Numbered from the stretch's first letter, positions 39,927-49,182 are shown. The stretch is DNA of 51,771 nucleotides from an uncultured Methylophilaceae bacterium (GCA_903834185.1 CAILHX010000048.1:1-51771), one strand, 5' to 3'. Made by a program: numbers and translations. Notes: generated from the letters alone by a model not told the origin.

Positions 39927-40412
39927 TTGGATACGTTAAGCCATGCACTCTGGGGATACGGCCTCTTCGGCTATAAACGCCACGCCGCGCTGGCGTTATT
40001 TTTTGGTGCCATGCCGGATCTCATCTCTTTCGGCCTGTTCATGGCGATCCAGATCGTTTCCGGGCACTGGCATTTCCATGCAGGGCCGCCTCCGATGCAA
40101 ACGTTACCGCCCTGGCTGTTCCTGACCTACAGCATAGGCCATAGCTTCGTCATCAGCCTCACCGTCATCGCGCTGGTGGCGCAACGGCGGCGCGACATCG
40201 CCTTTGCCATGCTGGCATGGCCTTTCCATATCGTGCTGGATTTCCCCTTCCATTCCTTCAAATATTTCCCCACGCCCATGTTCTGGCCGATCTCCGATTT
40301 CAGGATAGACGGCATTCCGTGGTCGCACTGGTATATCTGGTGGCCGAACGTGGCCGGGCTGGTCATACTGTTTGTCTACAGATACCGCCAGACCAAAAAC
40401 ACCGCAGCTTAG
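39927..40412 (+). CDS. Membrane protein, metal-dependent hydrolase-like (DUF457 type)
   Basis: A 161-residue membrane protein. MDTLSHALWGYGLFGYKRHAALALFFGAMPDLISF has the His and Asp pattern of YdjM/DUF457-type inner-membrane proteins. About four hydrophobic helices follow, with a conserved-looking LDFPFHSFKYFPTP and WPISDFRIDGIPW. The start is TTG 39927 directly after the palindromic element, with no ribosome site, which suggests that the element's insertion replaced the original leader. The assignment is tentative. Confidence 0.6.
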   Translation: MDTLSHALWGYGLFGYKRHAALALFFGAMPDLISFGLFMAIQIVSGHWHFHAGPPPMQTLPPWLFLTYSIGHSFVISLTVIALVAQRRRDIAFAMLAWPFHIVLDFPFHSFKYFPTPMFWPISDFRIDGIPWSHWYIWWPNVAGLVILFVYRYRQTKNTAA

Positions 40413-40978
40413 GTTTCCACCCACACCGGGTGCTTGTGCATTACCGAGGTGAATAATTCAGACTCCACCAGCCCGTTCAGCCACTGCCTGAGCGCAGGAT
40501 AAGGCGAGTGCAGGAACCACGCGTCATCTACTGCGGCGAACTGACGGATGAAGGGAAAGATGGCGATATCCGTAATCGAGCATGATGCGCCGCATAGATA
40601 AGCATGCTGCTGCAAACGTGCTTCCAGCTTTTGCAGGAAAGCCTCGCCCGCACCCCTGTGTTTAGCCTGTTGCACCTCATCCACCGCGTATTTATAGCGA
40701 TCCAGTGCCTGCTTGAAGCCGCCGTCGTTTTCCGCGATCAACGCCGCATCTTCGCGTTGCAGCCAGCCGTCATGGTCTTGCTGCGTCAGCGCCCAGCGCA
40801 TGATATCCAGGCTTTCTTCCAGCACGCTTTTATTCAACCCGGCTTCATTCTGCAATAACAAAACCGGCACCGTGCCCTTGGGCGAAATCTGCAGCATATG
40901 CGCGGGTTTGGCGCGTAACGCGATCTCCCTGTGTTCGACTGCGATTCCGGCATAGCGTAATGCCATGCGCGCGCGCAT
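40409..40978 (-). CDS. Glutathione S-transferase-like protein
   Basis: From ATG 40978 the protein has 189 residues: the rest of the thioredoxin-fold domain (GIAVEHREIALRAKPAHMLQISPKGTVPVLLL) and the helical C-terminal domain (SITDIAIFPFIRQFAAVD). The same frame continues upstream without ATG, GTG or TTG and encodes LPILYSYRRCPYAMRARM, the missing first beta strand and the active-site CPYA. The real start may therefore be a rare codon near 41011-41023. It overlaps the end of the DUF457-like gene by 4 bp. Confidence 0.8.
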   Translation of the reverse strand: MRARMALRYAGIAVEHREIALRAKPAHMLQISPKGTVPVLLLQNEAGLNKSVLEESLDIMRWALTQQDHDGWLQREDAALIAENDGGFKQALDRYKYAVDEVQQAKHRGAGEAFLQKLEARLQQHAYLCGASCSITDIAIFPFIRQFAAVDDAWFLHSPYPALRQWLNGLVESELFTSVMHKHPVWVET

Positions 40979-41138
40979 GGCATAGGGGCATCTGCGGTAA
41001 CTGTAAAGAATGGGAAGCGAGATGCTTATACTTCGTGAAGGCTGTAAAGGATGGTGGAGCGATTGCGAGCGCCGAATGCAGTAATCTCCACCACGAGCAG
41101 TACGGCAGCATTATTGCGAATGCGCATGGTGTTACTTG

Positions 41139-41801
41139 TCATGCCTGCGATAACAGACGGTGAAAGCCGTCAATGTAAGAGATCTTGTGCGCAGTGCAAT
41201 ATTCCTTCCAGCCTTTCATATCCGTCCACGGGCTGACGAATATGCTTTTCAGGCCGACACTGCCGGAAGCTTCCATGTCGTACTGGCTGTCGCCGAAGAA
41301 CAAGGCCGGCAGGCTGCAATTGCCGCGGGCCAGCTCGCGCTCCAGTATCTGGTCCTTGTCCAGCGGGCTGCCGTAAATGCCGCCGTCGAACCATTTGGCG
41401 ATGTCGCGCTTGACGAAAACATTGCGCAACTCCTTCTCGTCTGCACCCGAAACCAGTATCCAGTTGGCATCCGGCGTGGCCGCGCGCAACTCCTGCAAAC
41501 CGGGGGCGATCTCCGCCTTCATCAGGCCGATGGTGGCTTCGGTAGTGAATTGCAGCAGCAGCTTCTGTATAACGTCCTTGGTTACCCTGGTTTTGACAAT
41601 ATCGCGCAGCAATACCTCGAACTTCACATAACGCGACACCCCGCCGTGTACGATGTGATACTCGCGCAGCGCCTCGGCTGCCTCTTCGCCGTATTGCAAC
41701 GCGCAGCTGTAGAACGCATCGGCACGCACCTTGTTGGAATCCAGCACCACGCCATCGCAGTCGAACGCCAGTGTTTTGTATTTTTTTAGATCGATTGCCA
41801 C
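41139..41801 (-). CDS. HAD-superfamily hydrolase
   Basis: A 220-residue phosphatase-like enzyme. Motif I is LAFDCDGVVLDSN (nucleophile Asp and acid Asp), motif II ILVSGA, motif III around Lys in the SPLDKDQ region, and motif IV FFGDSQYDMEA. The helical cap lies between motifs I and II, as in phosphoglycolate phosphatase and beta-phosphoglucomutase relatives. The substrate is unknown. It is probably a single-gene unit. Confidence 0.88.
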   Translation of the reverse strand: MAIDLKKYKTLAFDCDGVVLDSNKVRADAFYSCALQYGEEAAEALREYHIVHGGVSRYVKFEVLLRDIVKTRVTKDVIQKLLLQFTTEATIGLMKAEIAPGLQELRAATPDANWILVSGADEKELRNVFVKRDIAKWFDGGIYGSPLDKDQILERELARGNCSLPALFFGDSQYDMEASGSVGLKSIFVSPWTDMKGWKEYCTAHKISYIDGFHRLLSQA

Positions 41802-41924
41802 GACTGTAATCCCCCGATCAAGTACATGGATATGGTAACAGCAACTTGCTTAACGCAAGCTTACAAAAAACGAATCCTGCCGTATAGCTCCCCCGTTAAA
41901 TACAGGCTTTCACGCTCATACTTG

Positions 41925-42998
41925 CTACCGCCTGCTCAGCCATTGCCTGCGCCAGAATATCAACGCCATGACGATGAAAATACCCGCCATCATGCCCATC
42001 GCCAGCCAGAAACCATGGGGGTTTTCCAGCAACGGGATCCACTTGAAGTTCATGCCGAATATACCCGCGATCAGTGTCGCGGGCATGAACAGCATGGCGA
42101 CCACCGTCAGGGTGCGCACCTCCATGTTCACGCGGTTGCTGATGCTGGACATATACATATCCAGCATCCCTCCCAGCAGATCGCGCAACGCTTCCAGCGA
42201 CTCGATGAAATGCACGGTATGGTCATACACATCGCGCAGGTAGAGTATGGTTTCATGCTCGAAAAACCCGGCTTCGTTGCGGATCAGGCTATTGATCACC
42301 TCGCGCAAAGGCCACACCGCACGGCGCAACTCCCCGCTTTCGCGCTTGAGCTGGTGTATGGAATGCATCACCGGCTCGGTAGGCTGGCGTAACAACTTCT
42401 CTTCCAGCGCATCGCAATCGTCCGTGATCTGCTCCAGCACCACGAAATAACGGTCCACAATCACATCCAGCAAAGCATAGGCCAACCCCCCTGCCCCGGC
42501 AGCACGCAAATGTCCCAGATTCGCCCGCAGACGTTCGCGTATCGGTTCGAATAAGCCCGTCCTGCTCTCCTGAAAAGTCAGCACAAAGCCTTTGCCCAAA
42601 ACGATGCTCACCTGCTCCGAATTCACCAGCATATTCTCGCGGTCGTAACTGAAAAAGCGCGTGACGATGTACAAAGCGTTTTCGTAAGTATCCAGCTTGG
42701 GGCGCTGGTCGGTATGCAGAATGTCTTCCAGCATCAACGGATGCAGATGGAACAGCTTGCCCACCTCGGCAATCACCTCTGGCTGGTGCAAGCCGTGCAC
42801 ATTCAGCCACAACGTGCCATCAGGCATAGCCTTGCAATCAAGCTCTTCGATCTTGACCGTGGTTTTTTCAGTCAGGTCCTTAGCATCGTAGCGGAATAGG
42901 GAAAGATTGGTGTGCGGGCTTTTAACTGCGCCGACATGGATCAGCGTTCCTGGCGGCAGGCCAACTTTTTTGGCGCGTGAACGACGGGGGGATTTCAT
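41925..42998 (-). CDS. corA: CorA-type magnesium/cobalt transporter
   Basis: A 357-residue protein. The large cytoplasmic domain (LWLNVHGLHQPEVIAEVGKLFHLHPLMLEDILHTDQRPKLDTYENALYIV) is typical of CorA. Two C-terminal transmembrane helices flank the pore signature GMN (IFGMNFKWIP). It conducts Mg2+ down its gradient as a pentamer. The C-terminus ends in basic residues (RRQWLSRR). Confidence 0.94.
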   Translation of the reverse strand: MKSPRRSRAKKVGLPPGTLIHVGAVKSPHTNLSLFRYDAKDLTEKTTVKIEELDCKAMPDGTLWLNVHGLHQPEVIAEVGKLFHLHPLMLEDILHTDQRPKLDTYENALYIVTRFFSYDRENMLVNSEQVSIVLGKGFVLTFQESRTGLFEPIRERLRANLGHLRAAGAGGLAYALLDVIVDRYFVVLEQITDDCDALEEKLLRQPTEPVMHSIHQLKRESGELRRAVWPLREVINSLIRNEAGFFEHETILYLRDVYDHTVHFIESLEALRDLLGGMLDMYMSSISNRVNMEVRTLTVVAMLFMPATLIAGIFGMNFKWIPLLENPHGFWLAMGMMAGIFIVMALIFWRRQWLSRR

Positions 42999-43027
42999 AG
43001 GTTTAAAGCTCTCTCATTTAAAGGAAA

Positions 43028-44110
43028 TCAATGAAGCCCAACCTCATTGATTGCCTTTATGGCTTCAAAAAAATCTTTGCCTATACCTGCTTGAGAAAAA
43101 GAAAATAACTCGTTCAATCCGGAAGCGCTCTTGAAATAAATATCTTCATAGAGGGCTATTGGTAGCTCTCTATTATCCTTGAACCGCTTGTCTGGCCCCC
43201 CAGATTTATTTACATACTTCCATGTTTTACCAACAATTCTTGCATCACCTGGAACCGATTCACTCTCGATAAACCTGGAAGAAGAAACTTCTAATTCCAA
43301 AGCTGAGTAGCTTACAGCACCAACTCCGCTAGTTGCATATATTAAAATCCTATCCGGGAATAAATACATGGTCTGCTTACCTGCCGAAATGATAGGAATC
43401 TCGATGTTGGTTTTCAAAAATGGAGGTATACCTTTACGTAGATTAGTACCGCTACGTTTTAATACTATATCTGCCCCAGCCTCATATTTCTTATCATGCG
43501 CTCGGCCTGAAGCATCAATATGCCAAGCTCCTCTGCAAGCACGGAGTTTGTCAAAAGCATCATGCAGCTTTTGAAAGGACAACTCCACGTCCGGTTCCAT
43601 GTTATAGAACATGACTACTGTCTTACGAAGCTGATCTTTGTAGTAAGCGTAAACGAGAGCCATCAGTCCAATTAACGTAGTCAGTATGATTGCCCAGCTT
43701 GGATTATCATCCACGTTGAGTAAATAAATGACTAATACAAAAACTGAAGCCACCCAAGGTACTAGTCGACTTTTTTTCGCCTTGAGATTAATTTCTTCAA
43801 GCAATTCTGTGGAGGATGAGTCCGACATTTGCAGAACATCTACACTTTTAATTTCAGTTAGTGCTGTTTCTTGCACTTCGTATGCTGGTAATTGAGGTGA
43901 TTTTTCAGCGGAGTTAGAGGATGGCCTTATTCCTCCTGCCGGTAGTGTTTTTCTATAGTAGAATCCGCCGCGGCCCATATGTATGTAATTGCCACGGGGC
44001 CCGGTTCCGAAACGCAACCCTTTTATCCCAGCTGAAACCCCAATACCTGACTTTGATAGATTGAATCTGAACGGTCCTACGGTAAGCGCTTTCCGAATAT
44101 AGAAACCCAT
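43028..44110 (-). CDS. DUF4236 membrane protein
   Basis: A 360-residue protein. The first about 55 residues match DUF4236 (MGFYIRKALTVGPFRFNLSKSGIGVSAGIKGLRFGTGPRGNYIHMGRGGFYYRK). Two hydrophobic helices follow near 130-165 (WVASVFVLVIYLLN and WAIILTTLIGLMALVYAY), then a cytoplasmic domain. The gene is markedly AT-richer than corA and glnS on either side, indicating later acquisition. The function is unknown; DUF4236 proteins occur widely, including on mobile elements. Confidence 0.85.
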   Translation of the reverse strand: MGFYIRKALTVGPFRFNLSKSGIGVSAGIKGLRFGTGPRGNYIHMGRGGFYYRKTLPAGGIRPSSNSAEKSPQLPAYEVQETALTEIKSVDVLQMSDSSSTELLEEINLKAKKSRLVPWVASVFVLVIYLLNVDDNPSWAIILTTLIGLMALVYAYYKDQLRKTVVMFYNMEPDVELSFQKLHDAFDKLRACRGAWHIDASGRAHDKKYEAGADIVLKRSGTNLRKGIPPFLKTNIEIPIISAGKQTMYLFPDRILIYATSGVGAVSYSALELEVSSSRFIESESVPGDARIVGKTWKYVNKSGGPDKRFKDNRELPIALYEDIYFKSASGLNELFSFSQAGIGKDFFEAIKAINEVGLH

Positions 44111-44155
44111 ATCATCTCCTCTCGCTCTGAAGGTACATGCAAGGAACTATTATCT

Positions 44156-45922
44156 CTATTTCTGCCAAGCATCCCTCAACGTCACCGTCCTGTTAAACAC
44201 CGGCTTCCCCGCCACACTATCTTTCCTGTCCGCCACAAAATACCCATGCCGCTCGAACTGGAAAGCCTCTGCTGGCTTGGCATCTTTTAACGACATCTCC
44301 AGTTGCGCGGTGATGACTTTGACTGAATCGGGGTTGAGGTCGTCCAGATAGTTTCTGTCGCCTGCTCCCGGATGTGCTTCCTTGAACAGTCTGTCGTATA
44401 GCCTTACTTCGGCGGCGGCGGCGTGTGGTGCGGAGACCCAGTGGATATTGCCTTTGACTTTGACGGCATCTGCGCCCGGTGTACCGGATTTGGTGTCCGG
44501 CAGGTAGTCGCAGTGCACTACGGTGACGTTGCCTGCTGCATCTTTTTCGCACGATTTGCATAGCACCACGTAACCATAGCGCAGCCGCACCTGATTACCG
44601 GGGAACAGGCGGAAGTAGCCTTTGCTGGGGTCTTCCATGAAGTCTTCACGCTCTATCCACAGCTCGCGCGACAACGGCACAACGCGTTTGCCCAGTTCGA
44701 CGTGTTGCGGGTGGTTGGGGGCGTGGCAGTCTTCGGCCTGATTCTCTGGGTAGTTATCTATCACCAGCTTGATCGGGTCGAGCACGGCGATGCGGCGTGG
44801 CGCGCTTTCGTTGAGCACTTCGCGCATGCAGTCTTCGAGTATGGTGTATTCGATCCATGAATCGGCCTTGCTCACGCCTATGCGCTCGGCGAACAGGCGG
44901 AAACCTTCGGGCGTGTAGCCGCGCCGTCTTGCACCTGCCAGCGTCGGCAGGCGCGGGTCGTCCCAGCCGCTTACATGTTTTTGCTCCACCAGCTCGATCA
45001 GCCTGCGTTTGGAAAGCACCACGTAGGTGAGGTTGAGGCGGGCGAATTCGTATTGTTTGGGGAGCGGGTGCGCCAGCAGACCGGCAGCGGCGAGTTTTTC
45101 CAGCACCCAGTCGTAGAACGGGCGCTGGTCTTCGAACTCCAGCGTGCAGATGGAATGCGTGATCTGTTCCAGCGCGTCTTCCAGCGGATGGGCGTAGGTG
45201 TACATGGGGTAGATGCACCATTTGTCGCCGGTGTTGTGGTGGTGCGCGCGTTTGATGCGGTAGATGGCGGGGTCGCGCAGGTTGATGTTGGGCGAGGCCA
45301 TGTCTATCTTGGCGCGCAGCACCATGCTGCCGTCCGCGTGCTTGCCGTCGCGCATCTCGCGGAACAGTTTCAGGTTCTCTTCCACGCTACGGTCGCGCCA
45401 GGGCGAGTTTTTGCCCGGCTCGGTGAGCGTGCCGCGGTTGGTACGCATCTCGTCCGCCGTTTGTTGATCCACATAGGCAAAGCCGCTCTCTATCAGTGCC
45501 TCGGCAGCGCGGTACATGAAGTCGAAATAGTTGCTGGCGTAATACAGGTTGTTGTCGCCGAAACCCTGCCAGTTAAAGCCCAGCCAGCTCACCATCTCGC
45601 TGATGCTGTCTACATATTCCTGCTCTTCCTTCTCCGGGTTGGTGTCGTCGAAACGCAGGTGGCACACGCCGTTGTAGTCGCGCGCCAGACCGAAGTTGAG
45701 GCAGATGCTCTTGGCATGGCCGATGTGCAGGTAGCCATTGGGCTCGGGCGGAAAGCGCGTGCGTATCTTCGCCGGGTCGGGCTGGCCCTGGGCCTGATGT
45801 GCGGCATCACCGGGGCTGCCGCCCCAGCGGCGGCTGGCGTAAACGCCTTGCGCAAGGTCGCGGTCTATGATGCCACGCAAAAAGTTGGTGGCAGAGGCAA
45901 TGGGTGCTTTATCTGATGACAT
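44156..45922 (-). CDS. glnS: Glutaminyl-tRNA synthetase
   Basis: A 588-residue class I synthetase that charges tRNA-Gln. The HIGH motif is in PPEPNGYLHIGHAKS, the KMSKS-like motif is VLSKRRL, and the family sequences LRFDDTNPEKEEQEYVDSI and SWIEYTILEDCMRE are present. The N-terminus carries a short insertion (RRWGGSPGDAAHQAQGQPDP) before IRTRFPPEP, absent from E. coli GlnS as I recall it. It is divergent from birA. Confidence 0.96.
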   Translation of the reverse strand: MSSDKAPIASATNFLRGIIDRDLAQGVYASRRWGGSPGDAAHQAQGQPDPAKIRTRFPPEPNGYLHIGHAKSICLNFGLARDYNGVCHLRFDDTNPEKEEQEYVDSISEMVSWLGFNWQGFGDNNLYYASNYFDFMYRAAEALIESGFAYVDQQTADEMRTNRGTLTEPGKNSPWRDRSVEENLKLFREMRDGKHADGSMVLRAKIDMASPNINLRDPAIYRIKRAHHHNTGDKWCIYPMYTYAHPLEDALEQITHSICTLEFEDQRPFYDWVLEKLAAAGLLAHPLPKQYEFARLNLTYVVLSKRRLIELVEQKHVSGWDDPRLPTLAGARRRGYTPEGFRLFAERIGVSKADSWIEYTILEDCMREVLNESAPRRIAVLDPIKLVIDNYPENQAEDCHAPNHPQHVELGKRVVPLSRELWIEREDFMEDPSKGYFRLFPGNQVRLRYGYVVLCKSCEKDAAGNVTVVHCDYLPDTKSGTPGADAVKVKGNIHWVSAPHAAAAEVRLYDRLFKEAHPGAGDRNYLDDLNPDSVKVITAQLEMSLKDAKPAEAFQFERHGYFVADRKDSVAGKPVFNRTVTLRDAWQK

Positions 45923-45992
45923 AGGTACTCTTTAAAATCGCTTGTTGTTGGTTGACATTTTACACTGTGAAGATGCGGTAAAATCACTTACC

Positions 45993-46973
45993 GTGAATAA
46001 CCACACTTTCCCCGTATTACGTCTGCTCTCTGACGGCGATTTCCACTCCGGTCAGACGCTGGGCGAGCAGCTGGGTATCTCGCGCGCAGCGGTGTGGAAC
46101 GCGATCAAGGAAGCGCAGGAGCTGGGGGTGGAGATACATTCGGTGCACGGCAAAGGTTACCGCCTGTCTTCCGCCATTGATTTTCTGGATGCCGACCGCA
46201 TCAACCACGCGCTCAATAGCACTGCCCGCAATTTCACGCTGGAGCTGCTGGAAACCACTACCTCGACCAATAGCGACCTGATGAAACGCGCCGCAGCAGA
46301 CGCGCCGCAAGGCACGTGCATCGCCGCCGAGCTTCAACAGGCCGGGCGCGGACGGCGCGGACGGGCATGGGTGTCGTCGCTGGGTTCGGGGCTGACTTTC
46401 TCCCTGCTATGGCGTTTCAGTCAGGGTGCGGTTGCCCTGGGCGGCTTGAGTCTGGCGGTGGGCGTGGCACTGGTGCGGGCGTTAAGCGAGGTCGGCATCA
46501 CGCAACTGGCGCTGAAATGGCCTAACGATGTGCTACATGCCGACAAAAAACTGGCAGGGACATTGATTGAACTGCAAGGCGAGATGCTGGGGCCGACCGC
46601 TGCCGTCATCGGCATCGGGCTGAATATCAAATTGCCGGACGAGGTCAAGACAGGGATAGACCAGCCGGTGGCAGATCTGACAGAAGCGGGAAATCTGCAG
46701 GCGCCGCCCCGTAATGAGCTGCTGGCAGTGCTGCTCAGACATCTGTACGATGTACTAAGCGAATTCGAACAGCAGGGGTTTACGGCATTGCGTGACGAAT
46801 GGCAACAGCATCATGCTCACCACGGCAAGCTCGCCCAGCTGACTCTGCCCAATGGCTTGCTGAAGACCGGCATCGTCAACGGCATAGATGCCGACGGCGC
46901 GCTGCTGGTGAATGTGGGCGGGCAGGTGCAGCGTTTCTCGACAGCCGAGATCAGTTTGCGGAGCCCCGCTTAG
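45993..46973 (+). CDS. birA: Bifunctional biotin ligase/biotin operon repressor
   Basis: A 326-residue protein. The N-terminal winged helix (LLSDGDFHSGQTLGEQLGISRAAVWNAIKEAQELG) is followed by the ligase domain with the biotin-binding loop GRGRRGRAWVSS, LKWPNDVL and the C-terminal cap. It joins biotin to carboxylase carrier protein and may repress biotin genes. I chose GTG 45993 because upstream in-frame TTGs at 45942 add residues not typical of BirA; neither has a good ribosome site. Confidence 0.92.
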   Translation: MNNHTFPVLRLLSDGDFHSGQTLGEQLGISRAAVWNAIKEAQELGVEIHSVHGKGYRLSSAIDFLDADRINHALNSTARNFTLELLETTTSTNSDLMKRAAADAPQGTCIAAELQQAGRGRRGRAWVSSLGSGLTFSLLWRFSQGAVALGGLSLAVGVALVRALSEVGITQLALKWPNDVLHADKKLAGTLIELQGEMLGPTAAVIGIGLNIKLPDEVKTGIDQPVADLTEAGNLQAPPRNELLAVLLRHLYDVLSEFEQQGFTALRDEWQQHHAHHGKLAQLTLPNGLLKTGIVNGIDADGALLVNVGGQVQRFSTAEISLRSPA

Positions 46974-46974
46974 A

Positions 46975-47718
46975 ATGGATGCCGTGCTGGCGATTGATGC
47001 CGGAAACACCCGCGTGAAATGGGGGGTGTATCAGGACAAGTGGCTGGCGAACGGCGCGGTTGCGCATGATGCGTTGGAAGGTTTGCCGGAGTTGTGCAGC
47101 AGGTTCGGCGTCAAACAGGCGGTGGTCTCCAATGTCGCCGGAACAGGAATCCGGCTGGCAGTGCAGAAGCAACTGGATGTCATGGCGCTGGATTCGATGT
47201 GGGTAAGTGCTGGCGCCCGGAGTTGCGGCGTGGAGAACAGCTACAAGGTTCCGCATCAACTCGGCAGCGACCGCTGGGCGGCATTGATCGCGGTGTGGCA
47301 CATGACGCAGGCGGCATGCGTGGTGGTCAATGCAGGCACTGCCGTCACCATAGATGCACTGACTGCCGAGGGTGTGTTCAAGGGCGGGTTGATACTGCCG
47401 GGGCTGAACCTGATGCGCGCTTCGCTCGCGGCTAACACTGCCGGACTGGAGCAGGTTTCTGGTACATTCACCTTATTTCCGCAGAATACCGGAGATGCCA
47501 TGGTCAGCGGTGCGATACAGGCGATCTGCGGTGCGGTGGTACAGATGCATAGAGCTCTGGCAGACGATGAAAAATCCGCGCCCCGGCTGCTGCTCACCGG
47601 CGGCGATACGCCCGCCCTGCTTGCGGCGCTGTCCGGCAATGCGCCGGTGGCTGCGGAGTGTGTTGAGCATCTGGTGCTGGACGGGTTGATTCGGATTTAC
47701 AAAGAGCGTTATTTCTAA
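46975..47718 (+). CDS. coaX: Type III pantothenate kinase
   Basis: A 247-residue ASKHA-fold kinase carrying out the first step of coenzyme A synthesis. It shows LAIDAGNTRVKWGVY (phosphate-binding 1), DRWAALIAV, VVVNAGTAVTIDALT, GGLILPGLNLMRASLAANTAGL and LLLTGGD. ATG 46975 overlaps no gene but starts 1 bp after the birA stop, so the two are coupled. The birA-coaX pair is common in betaproteobacteria. Confidence 0.95.
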   Translation: MDAVLAIDAGNTRVKWGVYQDKWLANGAVAHDALEGLPELCSRFGVKQAVVSNVAGTGIRLAVQKQLDVMALDSMWVSAGARSCGVENSYKVPHQLGSDRWAALIAVWHMTQAACVVVNAGTAVTIDALTAEGVFKGGLILPGLNLMRASLAANTAGLEQVSGTFTLFPQNTGDAMVSGAIQAICGAVVQMHRALADDEKSAPRLLLTGGDTPALLAALSGNAPVAAECVEHLVLDGLIRIYKERYF

Positions 47719-47731
47719 CGGAATTTTCAAC

Positions 47732-48418
47732 ATGAAGTTGCTGGTAATATTTTTATTGATCGTAAACTTTGGCCTGCTGAGTTTCTTTCTGGCGAGCGAC
47801 TATATGCTCGCGCATCAGGATGCGGTTGTAGTACCCCCTCCCCCGCCCTACACCGGCGCGATCAAATTGCTCAGCGATGCAGACGTGGCGTCGTTGCCGA
47901 AAAAAGCAGCCGAACCCGCGCCTGCAGTCAGCGTGGCCCCGACTGAAAGCTGCTATGAATGGGGCAGCTTCAACACTGCGGATTCCGCGCGCGCACTGTC
48001 GGCACTGAAGAAGCTCAAGCTGCAGATGCCGGGTTTGCAGATCTCGGCCAAAGCCGTATCCAAACAGGAATCAACCCGTTACTGGGTGTACATTCCTGCG
48101 CAAAAGACCATGGAGGATGCGCAGGCGAAGAATGACGAGATCAAGGCATTGGGCGTGCAGGACACGCTGATTTTGCAGGATTCGCAATGGCACAATGCGA
48201 TCTCCCTGGGCATGTTCAAGGATGAAGTGCTGGCGAACAAGTTTATTGATAAGCTGCATGCCATGGGCATCAAAAACGCGGTCAAGGCCAAACGTGGTTT
48301 CGGCAGCAACCAGACCAGTTACACCATGCATCATGTGCAGCCGGAACAATTGACGAAACTGACGGCACTCAAGCCGCATTTTTCTACCGGCGAGCTGAAG
48401 CAGGTAGACTGCAACTAA
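47732..48418 (+). CDS. SPOR-domain membrane-anchored protein
   Basis: A 228-residue protein with an N-terminal signal anchor (LLVIFLLIVNFGLLSFFLASDYML), a Pro-rich linker, and a SPOR domain at the end (WVYIPAQKTMEDAQAKNDEIKALGVQDTLIL, then NAISLGMFKDEVLANKFIDKLHAMGIKNAVKAKR). SPOR domains bind denuded peptidoglycan at the division site. It follows coaX by 13 bp, a usual order in this group. Confidence 0.88.
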   Translation: MKLLVIFLLIVNFGLLSFFLASDYMLAHQDAVVVPPPPPYTGAIKLLSDADVASLPKKAAEPAPAVSVAPTESCYEWGSFNTADSARALSALKKLKLQMPGLQISAKAVSKQESTRYWVYIPAQKTMEDAQAKNDEIKALGVQDTLILQDSQWHNAISLGMFKDEVLANKFIDKLHAMGIKNAVKAKRGFGSNQTSYTMHHVQPEQLTKLTALKPHFSTGELKQVDCN

Positions 48419-48430
48419 AGGGGAATCAGA

Positions 48431-48580
48431 ATGGGCATCCTGAAACGCATCGCCAAAAAAATAGCAGGTTCCGCCGCAACCTATGTCACGCAGAAAGCGG
48501 CGACCAAGGTCGCGCAGAAAGTCGCCAGCGCCGCGGCAAAAAGAAAGATCCAGCGCGAAAAGGTAGTCAAAAGCGAATAA
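48431..48580 (+). CDS. Small Lys/Ala-rich amphipathic protein
   Basis: A 49-residue frame from ATG 48431 with AAGGGGAATCAGA directly ahead. It is one long, strongly basic helix (GILKRIAKKIAGSAATYVTQKAATKVAQKVASAAAKRK). It starts 12 bp after the SPOR gene and is probably co-transcribed. It may bind membranes or nucleic acid; no family is recognised. Confidence 0.6.
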   Translation: MGILKRIAKKIAGSAATYVTQKAATKVAQKVASAAAKRKIQREKVVKSE

Positions 48581-48664
48581 CCCGGTTTTCAATATGAGCA
48601 GCCAAATACGGCTGTGCATTCCTCCGCAACATCTTGCAATCCAACCGTATAAAAGGATCAAATC

Positions 48665-49168
48665 ATGGCTTTATCAATGTATGAAATTTCCGTTCCCGTG
48701 TTCAAAACATTTCTGGGCAACCTGGACGCGGTGCTGCACAAAGGCAGTGCTTTTGCCGATGAGAAAAAGATAGACCACAGCGTACTGCTCAACACCCGCT
48801 TGTACCCCAACATGCTGCCACTGCTGCGTCAGGTGCAGATTGCCTCGGATGCAGCGAAAGGCTGTGCGGCACGTCTGGCTGGGCTGGAAGTGCCGAAGTT
48901 CGAAGATACCGAAGCGACATTCGACGACCTGCATGCGCGCATCGCCAAGACCGTTGCCTTCCTCGACACCATCACTCCGGAACAGGTGGCGGGAAGCGAA
49001 AGCAAAGCGATTCATATCACCGCAGGCAAGCGTGAACTGGACTACACCGGACAAACATATCTTTCCTACTTCGCCCTGCCCAACCTGTTCTTCCATGTCA
49101 CCACCGCCTACGACATCCTGCGCCAGAACGGTGTAGAGATCGGCAAGGTGGATTATCTCGGGGGCTGA
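48665..49168 (+). CDS. DUF1993-family protein
   Basis: A 167-residue helical protein (SMYEISVPVFKTFLGNLDAVLHKGSAFADEKKI; LPLLRQVQIASDAAKGCAARLAG; LPNLFFHVTTAYDILRQNGVEIGKVDYLGG). It matches DUF1993, a four-helix DinB-like fold of unknown function found across bacteria. Its start has AAAAGGATC ahead. There is no signal peptide. Confidence 0.88.
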   Translation: MALSMYEISVPVFKTFLGNLDAVLHKGSAFADEKKIDHSVLLNTRLYPNMLPLLRQVQIASDAAKGCAARLAGLEVPKFEDTEATFDDLHARIAKTVAFLDTITPEQVAGSESKAIHITAGKRELDYTGQTYLSYFALPNLFFHVTTAYDILRQNGVEIGKVDYLGG

Positions 49169-49182
49169 GATAAGCAAAGCTG

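Noticed and set aside
44975..45916. Plus-strand frame of 313 codons opposite glnS
   Set aside because: It is antisense to a certain glnS gene. Long antisense frames are common in GC-rich genes, and no ribosome site or family pattern is present.
45952..45984. TTGACA and TAAAAT as the birA promoter
   Set aside because: The spacer is 21 bp, too long for a normal sigma-70 promoter, so it is not listed as a feature.
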